A DNA stretch of 64,000 nucleotides, taken from Burkholderia sp. Bp8963 (lineage in GTDB: Bacteria > Pseudomonadota > Gammaproteobacteria > Burkholderiales > Burkholderiaceae). Positions within the stretch are counted from its first letter, which is position 1; each line of letters begins with the position of its first letter. Under the pieces are notes generated by a model. That model had not been told where the DNA came from. It searched no databases and saw only the letters and a list, made by a program, of their open reading frames with translations. Location of the stretch: the NCBI RefSeq assembly GCF_003854275.1, contig NZ_QTQP01000004.1:1-64000 (forward strand), in the 5' to 3' direction. The translations under genes were made by a program, and so were the position numbers. Below, piece after piece: positions 57,436 to 64,000 of this stretch.

Positions 57436-58035
57436 ATGCGAAAAGGCGAACAGACGCGTGCCGCGATCCTTGAAGCTGCATTGGACCTCGCCAGCCGTGA
57501 CGGGCTGGAGGGGCTGACGATCGGCCTGCTGGCCGAGCGCATGCAGATGAGCAAGAGTGGCGTGTTTGCGCACTTCGGATCGCGCGAGGATTTGCAGGTG
57601 GAAGTCGTGCGCGAGTATCACCATCGTTTCGAAAACGAGGTGTTCTTTCCGAGCCTGCGCGAGCCGCGCGGTCTGCCGCGTCTGCGTGCAATGCTGGCGC
57701 GCTGGATCGAGAAGCGCATCCAGGAGGTCACGACTGGATGCATCTACATCAGCGGCGCCGTCGAGTACGACGACCGGCCGGACAGTTCCGTGCGCGAGCA
57801 GTTGGTCGCGAGCGTGACCGCCTGGCGTGCCGCGCTGCTGCGCGCCATTTCGCAAGCGAAGGACGAAGGCCATCTGCGTGCGGACACCGATCCGGACCTG
57901 ATGCTCTTCGAGCTGTACGCCGTCACGCTCGGCCTGCATCACGACGCGCGCTTCCTGCATTCGCCGGAAGCGGTGCGCCTCACGTGGGCCGCGCTGGAAA
58001 AAACGATTGTTTCGTATCAGAGCGAGAGCCGTTAG
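57436..58035 (+). CDS. TetR-family regulator of the beta-oxidation operon
   Basis: The 199-residue protein has an N-terminal TetR HTH (RAAILEAALDLASRDGLEGLTIGLLAERMQMSKSGVFAHFGSRE) and a C-terminal TetR_C domain with a hydrophobic ligand pocket. It lies 57 bp before an acyl-CoA dehydrogenase gene, so acyl-CoA-responsive control of fatty acid degradation is likely. The operator candidate lies in its promoter. Confidence 0.9.
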   Translation: MRKGEQTRAAILEAALDLASRDGLEGLTIGLLAERMQMSKSGVFAHFGSREDLQVEVVREYHHRFENEVFFPSLREPRGLPRLRAMLARWIEKRIQEVTTGCIYISGAVEYDDRPDSSVREQLVASVTAWRAALLRAISQAKDEGHLRADTDPDLMLFELYAVTLGLHHDARFLHSPEAVRLTWAALEKTIVSYQSESR

Positions 58036-58092
58036 CGGCGCGTGATCCGCCCGCCAGGAGCTCGAGCCGTTTGCCCTACTTTGGAGAGAGTC

Positions 58093-59880
58093 ATGGGACA
58101 GTACGCCGCGCCGCTGCGCGACATGCAATTCGTGTTGCACGAGCTTCTGAACGTCGAAGCCGAAGTCAAGCAAATGCCCAAGCATGCGGACCTCGACGCC
58201 GACACGATCAACCAGGTCCTCGAAGAAGCGGGCAAGTTCTGCTCCGAGGTGCTGTTCCCGCTGAACCAGGTCGGCGACCGTGAAGGCTGCACATACGTCG
58301 GCGACGGCGTCGTGAAGACCCCGACCGGCTTCAAGGAGGCCTACCAGCAATACGTCGAGGCCGGCTGGCCGGCGCTCGGCTGCGACCCCGATTACGGCGG
58401 CCAGGGGCTGCCCGCATTCGTGAACAACGCGCTGTACGAGATGCTGAACTCGGCGAACCAGGCGTGGACGATGTATCCGGGCCTGTCGCACGGCGCGTAC
58501 GAATGCCTGCACGCGCACGGCGCGCCCGAGCTGCAGCAGCGCTACCTGCCGAAGCTCGTGTCGGGCGAATGGACGGGCACGATGTGCCTGACCGAGCCGC
58601 ACTGCGGCACCGACCTCGGCATCCTGCGCACCAAGGCCGAACCGAACATCGACGGCTCGTACTCGATCAGCGGCACGAAGATCTTCATCTCGAGCGGCGA
58701 GCACGACATGTCGAAGAACATCATCCACCTCGTGCTCGCGCGCCTGCCGGACGCGCCGCAAGGCACGAAGGGGATCTCGCTGTTCATCGTGCCGAAGTTC
58801 ATCCCCGACGCAGCGGGCGAGCCCGGCGAGCGCAATGGCATCAAGTGCGGCTCGATCGAGCACAAGATGGGCATCCACGGCAACTCGACCTGCGTGATGA
58901 ACCTCGACAACGCGACGGGCTGGATGGTCGGCGAGCCGAACAAGGGCCTCAACGCGATGTTCGTGATGATGAATGCCGCGCGCCTCGGCGTCGGCATGCA
59001 GGGCCTCGGCCTCACGGAAGTCGCGTACCAGAACTCGCTGACGTACGCGAAGGAGCGCCTGCAGATGCGCTCGCTGACGGGCCCGAAGGCACCGGACAAG
59101 CCGGCCGACCCGATCATCGTGCACCCGGACGTGCGCCGCATGCTGCTCACGCAGAAGGCCTACGCGGAAGGCGCGCGCGCGTTCACGTACTGGTCCGCGC
59201 TGCAGATCGACAAGGAGCTGTCGCACGCCGATGAAGCGGTGCGCAAGGAAGCGGCCGACCTCGTCGCGCTGCTCACGCCGATCATCAAGGCGTTCCTGAC
59301 CGACAACGCGTTCGAGTGCACGAACCACGCGATGCAGATCTACGGCGGCCACGGCTTCATCTCCGAGTGGGGCATGGAGCAGTACGTGCGCGACGCGCGG
59401 ATCAACATGATCTACGAAGGCACGAACTCGATCCAGTCGCTCGACCTGCTGGGCCGCAAGGTGCTCGGCGACATGGGCGCGAAGCTGAAGAAGTTCGGCA
59501 AGCTCGTCACGGAATTCGCGGAAGCCGAAGGCGTGAAGCCGGAGATGGCCGAGTTCATCAACCCGCTCGCGGACATCGGCGACAAGGTGCAGAAGCTGAC
59601 GATGGAAATCGGCATGAAGGCGATGCAGAACCCGGACGAAGTCGGCGCAGCTGCCGTGCCGTACCTGCGCACCGTCGGCCACCTCGTGTTCTCGTACTTC
59701 TGGGCCCGCATGGCACGCCTCGCGCTCGACAACGAGGCATCGGGCGATCCGTTCTACAAGTCGAAGCTCGCGACCGCACGCTTCTACTTCGCGCGTCTGC
59801 TGCCCGAGACCGCATCGACGATCCGCGCCGCGCGCGCCGGGTCGAAGACGATGATGGAAGTCGACGAATCGCTGTTCTGA
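58093..59880 (+). CDS. Acyl-CoA dehydrogenase (FadE5/long-form family)
   Basis: The 595-residue flavoenzyme has the extra N-terminal helical segment of long acyl-CoA dehydrogenases (GQYAAPLRDMQFVLHELLNV) and a C-terminal extension. The FAD motifs MCLTEPHCGTDLG and YGGHGFISEWGMEQYVRD are intact, and the catalytic region has ARINMIYEGTNSIQ with the base Glu. It introduces the trans-2 double bond into acyl-CoA in the cytosol. GGAGAGAGTC precedes the ATG at 58093. It is the first catabolic gene of the operon. Confidence 0.92.
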   Translation: MGQYAAPLRDMQFVLHELLNVEAEVKQMPKHADLDADTINQVLEEAGKFCSEVLFPLNQVGDREGCTYVGDGVVKTPTGFKEAYQQYVEAGWPALGCDPDYGGQGLPAFVNNALYEMLNSANQAWTMYPGLSHGAYECLHAHGAPELQQRYLPKLVSGEWTGTMCLTEPHCGTDLGILRTKAEPNIDGSYSISGTKIFISSGEHDMSKNIIHLVLARLPDAPQGTKGISLFIVPKFIPDAAGEPGERNGIKCGSIEHKMGIHGNSTCVMNLDNATGWMVGEPNKGLNAMFVMMNAARLGVGMQGLGLTEVAYQNSLTYAKERLQMRSLTGPKAPDKPADPIIVHPDVRRMLLTQKAYAEGARAFTYWSALQIDKELSHADEAVRKEAADLVALLTPIIKAFLTDNAFECTNHAMQIYGGHGFISEWGMEQYVRDARINMIYEGTNSIQSLDLLGRKVLGDMGAKLKKFGKLVTEFAEAEGVKPEMAEFINPLADIGDKVQKLTMEIGMKAMQNPDEVGAAAVPYLRTVGHLVFSYFWARMARLALDNEASGDPFYKSKLATARFYFARLLPETASTIRAARAGSKTMMEVDESLF

Positions 59881-59996
59881 TCCGACATCGGGCGGCGCGC
59901 ATCGCGTGCCGCCCGATCGGTACGGTTCCTGGTACTCACTTCGCCGCGTAGCCCGTCATACGATCCGCGCTACGCAGCTTCATCCGGAGACATCCC

Positions 59997-62432
59997 GTGA
60001 GCAATTTCATCATTCGCAAGGTGGCCGTGCTGGGCGCCGGCGTGATGGGCGCGCAGATCGCCGCGCATCTCGTCAACGCGCGCGTGCCCGTGCTGCTGTT
60101 CGACCTGCCGGCCAAGGAAGGCCCGAAGAACGCGATCGCGCTGAAGGCGATCGAGAACCTGAAGAAGCTGTCGCCCGCGCCGTTCGGCGTGAAGGAAGAC
60201 GCGAAATACCTCGAGGCCGCGAACTACGAGGACGACATCGCGAAGCTCGCCGAGTGCGACGTCGTGATCGAGGCGATCGCCGAGCGGATGGACTGGAAGC
60301 ACGACCTGTACAAGAAGGTCGCGCCGCACATCGCGCCGAACGCGATCTTCGCGACCAACACGTCGGGCCTGTCGATCACCAAGCTGTCCGAAGGATTCTC
60401 CGACGAGCTGAAGGCGCGCTTCTGCGGCGTGCACTTCTTCAACCCGCCGCGCTACATGCACCTCGTCGAGCTGATCCCGACCGCGCATACGCGCCCCGAG
60501 ATCCTCGACCAGCTCGAGACGTTCCTGACGAGCGTCGTCGGCAAGGGCGTCGTGCGCGCGAAGGACACGCCGAACTTCATCGCGAACCGCGTCGGCATCT
60601 TCTCGATCCTCGCGGTGATCACCGAGGCCGCGAAGTTCGGCCTGCGCTTCGACGAAGTCGACGACCTGACCGGCAGCCGCCTCGGCCGCGCGAAGTCGGC
60701 GACGTTCCGCACCGCGGACGTGGTCGGCCTCGACACGATGGCGCACGTGATCAAGACGATGCAGGACAACCTCGCCGACGATCCGTTCTTCCCGGTCTAC
60801 CAGACGCCCGCCGTGCTCGCCGAGCTGGTGAAGCAGGGCGCGCTCGGCCAGAAGACGGGCGGCGGTTTCTACAAGAAGGAAGGCAAGGCGATCAAGGTGC
60901 TCGACGCGAAGACGGGCACCTACGTCGAGTCGGGCGCGAAGGCGGACGAAACCGTCGGCCGCATCCTGAAGCGCCCGCCGGCCGAGCGCCTGAAGCTGCT
61001 GCGTGAAACGGACCATCCGCACGCGCAGTTCCTGTGGTCGATCTTCCGCGACGTGTTCCACTACATCGGCGTGCATCTCGAATCGATCGCGGACAACGCG
61101 CGCGACGTCGACCTCGCGATCCGCTGGGGCTTCGGCTGGAACGAGGGCCCGTTCGAGGGCTGGCAGGCCGCCGGCTGGAAGCAGGTTGCCGAGTGGGTGC
61201 AGGAAGACATCGCGGCCGGCAAGGCGCTCGCGAACGTGCCGCTGCCGTCGTGGGTGCTCGAAGGCCCGGTGGCCGAGCAAGGCGGCGTGCACACGGCCGA
61301 AGGCTCGTGGGCGCCGGCGTCGAAGCGCTTCGTGCCGCGTTCGGACCTCGCCGTCTACAACAAGCAGGTGTTCCGTGCGCCGCTGCTCGGTGAGACCGGC
61401 GCCGATCCGAAGACCTACGGCAAGACGCTGCTCGAGACCGACTCGGTGCGCGCGTGGGTCGATGACCGCGCGGGCGAGGACGACGTCGTGATCGTGTCGT
61501 TCAAGTCGAAGATGAACACGATCGGCCCGGGCGTGATCGACGGCCTCGTGCAGGCGATCGAGCTCGCGGAGAAGGACTACAAGGGTGTCGTGATCTGGCA
61601 GCCGACGTCGCTGAAGCTCGGCACGCCGGGCGGCCCGTTCTCGGCCGGCGCGAACCTCGAAGAGGCGATGCCGGCGTTCATGATGGGCGGCGCAAAGGGC
61701 ATCGAGCCGTTCGTGAAGAAGTTCCAGCAAGGCATGCTGCGCGTGAAGTACGCGAACGTGCCGGTCGTCGCGGCCGTGTCGGGCATCGCGCTCGGCGGCG
61801 GGTGCGAGCTGATGCTGCACAGCGCGAAGCGCGTCGTGCACGTCGAGAGCTACATCGGCCTCGTCGAAGTGGGCGTCGGCCTCGTGCCGGCGGGCGGCGG
61901 CCTGAAGGAAGCGGCGCTGCGCGCGGCGGATGCGGCGACGGCAGCCAACGCGACCACCGACATCCTGAAGTTCGTCACGAAGTCGTTCGAGAACGCGGCG
62001 ATGGCGAAGGTGTCGGCGTCCGCGCACGATGCGCGTGCGATGGGCTACGTGAAGCCGTCCGACACGATCGTGTTCAACGTGTTCGAGCTGCTCGACACCG
62101 CGAAGAAGGAAGCGCGCGCGCTCGCCGACACCGGCTACCGTGCGCCGCTGAAGGCGAAGGACGTGCCGGTCGCAGGCCGCTCGGCGATCGCGACGATCAA
62201 GGCATCGCTCGTCAACATGCGCGACGGCCGCTTCATCAGCGACCACGACTTCCTGATCGCGAGCCGCATCGCGGAAGCGGTGTGCGGCGGCGACGTCGAG
62301 GCGGGCAGCCTCGTCGACGAGGAATGGCTGCTCGCGCTCGAGCGCCGCGCATTCGTCGAACTGCTCGGCACGCAAAAGACGCAGGAACGGATCATGGGCA
62401 TGTTGCAGACCGGCAAGCCGGTGCGTAACTGA
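59997..62432 (+). CDS. Bifunctional 3-hydroxyacyl-CoA dehydrogenase/enoyl-CoA hydratase (FadN-type order)
   Basis: The 811-residue protein has the dehydrogenase first: Rossmann VAVLGAGVMGAQIAAHL at 8-24, then 6-phosphogluconate-like helical domains (PNFIANRVGIFS; RSDLAVYNKQ). The crotonase domain follows from about residue 475 (VSFKSKMNTIGPGVIDGL, FSAGANLEEAM, AAVSGIALGGGCELMLHS). This is the reverse of E. coli FadB and the same as FadN of B. subtilis. It hydrates and oxidises enoyl-CoA in beta-oxidation. The start is GTG, after CCGGAGAC. A Gly-rich insertion FGVKEDAK lies in the dehydrogenase. Confidence 0.92.
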   Translation: MSNFIIRKVAVLGAGVMGAQIAAHLVNARVPVLLFDLPAKEGPKNAIALKAIENLKKLSPAPFGVKEDAKYLEAANYEDDIAKLAECDVVIEAIAERMDWKHDLYKKVAPHIAPNAIFATNTSGLSITKLSEGFSDELKARFCGVHFFNPPRYMHLVELIPTAHTRPEILDQLETFLTSVVGKGVVRAKDTPNFIANRVGIFSILAVITEAAKFGLRFDEVDDLTGSRLGRAKSATFRTADVVGLDTMAHVIKTMQDNLADDPFFPVYQTPAVLAELVKQGALGQKTGGGFYKKEGKAIKVLDAKTGTYVESGAKADETVGRILKRPPAERLKLLRETDHPHAQFLWSIFRDVFHYIGVHLESIADNARDVDLAIRWGFGWNEGPFEGWQAAGWKQVAEWVQEDIAAGKALANVPLPSWVLEGPVAEQGGVHTAEGSWAPASKRFVPRSDLAVYNKQVFRAPLLGETGADPKTYGKTLLETDSVRAWVDDRAGEDDVVIVSFKSKMNTIGPGVIDGLVQAIELAEKDYKGVVIWQPTSLKLGTPGGPFSAGANLEEAMPAFMMGGAKGIEPFVKKFQQGMLRVKYANVPVVAAVSGIALGGGCELMLHSAKRVVHVESYIGLVEVGVGLVPAGGGLKEAALRAADAATAANATTDILKFVTKSFENAAMAKVSASAHDARAMGYVKPSDTIVFNVFELLDTAKKEARALADTGYRAPLKAKDVPVAGRSAIATIKASLVNMRDGRFISDHDFLIASRIAEAVCGGDVEAGSLVDEEWLLALERRAFVELLGTQKTQERIMGMLQTGKPVRN

Positions 62433-62454
62433 GCGGGCGAACAAGGAGCTTGAA

Positions 62455-63654
<1,200 letters not shown>

Positions 63655-63676
63655 GCGGGGCGGGACAGTAGCGATG

Positions 63677-63713
63677 ACGGTGCGCGGGCCACGAGCTCGC
63701 GCACCGTTTTTTT
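63677..63713 (+). terminator. Intrinsic terminator after the thiolase gene
   Basis: A perfect 10-bp stem (ACGGTGCGCG and its complement, 11-nt loop) is followed by seven T. It separates the TetR-controlled operon from the next gene. Confidence 0.88.
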
Positions 63714-63744
63714 ATTCCGATCGAGAACAGCATAGGAGACGCTT

Positions 63745-64000
63745 GTGACTGACATCCAGGTAGAACGCGCCGATGGCGTGATGACGATCACGATTGCCCG
63801 GCCGTCGAAAAAGAATGCGCTGACGGCAGCGATGTATCAGGTGATGGCCGATGCGCTCGGCGACGCGCAGGAAGACAAGGCGGTGCGCGCGATCCTGCTG
63901 CGCGGCAGCGACGGCAATTTCAGCGCGGGCAACGATCTCGAGGATTTCCTGAAGACGCCGCCGAAGGACGAGAGCGCGCCGGTGTTCCAGTTTCTCGCGC
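63745..64000 (+). CDS. Enoyl-CoA hydratase/isomerase, N-terminal part (partial)
   Basis: The first 85 codons of a crotonase-family protein are present and the gene runs off the right edge. The GTG start follows AGGAGACGCTT. The visible sequence contains VMTITIARPSKKNALTAAMY and the oxyanion-hole block ILLRGSDGNFSAGNDLEDF. It is read after a terminator, so it is likely a separate transcript although functionally tied to fatty acid degradation. Confidence 0.88.
   Translation, partial: MTDIQVERADGVMTITIARPSKKNALTAAMYQVMADALGDAQEDKAVRAILLRGSDGNFSAGNDLEDFLKTPPKDESAPVFQFLA

Noticed and set aside
56788..59682. 964-codon reading frame on the minus strand
   Set aside because: It spans the TetR and acyl-CoA dehydrogenase genes in antisense, which are well supported on the plus strand.

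Overview
The window is very GC-rich, almost fully coding, and looks like chromosome 1 of a Burkholderia species, most likely of the B. cepacia complex. The grounds are the codon use, the order ubiE / Tim44-like / ubiJ / ubiB / tpm-like / fmdB-type / DUF502 / aspS / nudB, the PHB genes and the lutABC-lldP lactate locus. I see no rRNA, tRNA, insertion sequence, prophage or CRISPR array. The genus call is inferred from gene content, not from a search.

Layout. 1-1671: end of a thiolase gene (phbA-type), phbB and a small membrane protein. 1733-2008: a small secreted helical protein. 2031-16389: a two-armed gene cluster for an aryl-polyene / xanthomonadin-like pigment. Nine genes run leftward from 12533 (membrane protein, adenylation-dehydratase fusion, acyltransferase, LolA-like protein, MMPL exporter, polysaccharide deacetylase, ketosynthase, chain-length-factor-like ketosynthase, dehydratase). 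Four genes run rightward from 13147 (acyl carrier protein, ketoreductase, FkbO/XanB2-type chorismatase, glycosyltransferase). The chorismatase would supply a hydroxybenzoate starter. The ligase would load it on the carrier protein. The KS/CLF, KR and DH enzymes would build the polyene, and the acyltransferase, LolA-like and MMPL proteins would move it to the outer membrane. The leftward arm carries an unusual number of in-frame tandem repeats.

16571-20436: a GYD-domain protein and a 2-oxoacid dehydrogenase E1alpha-E1beta-E2 operon without E3. 20688-21449: M48 lipoprotein protease. 21684-27339: L-lactate use (lldP, lutB, lutC, lutA) with a divergent FadR-type regulator and two matching operator-like palindromes. 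27614-34874: phospholipase-D lipoprotein, class II aldolase, CHRD protein, EcsC protein, DHA2 efflux pump with MarR regulator, DJ-1/PfpI protein. 35128-39416: D-amino-acid use (D-amino-acid deaminase, RpiR regulator, N-acyl-D-amino-acid deacylase, RidA). 39512-41871: ilvA-queF.

42489-57248: mostly housekeeping genes. They include a 1342-residue flavin/iron-sulfur dehydrogenase, ubiquinone biosynthesis (ubiE, ubiJ, ubiB), aspS, nudB and a cardiolipin synthase. 57436-64000: a TetR-controlled beta-oxidation operon (acyl-CoA dehydrogenase, bifunctional hydroxyacyl-CoA dehydrogenase/hydratase, thiolase) followed by an enoyl-CoA hydratase cut by the window edge.
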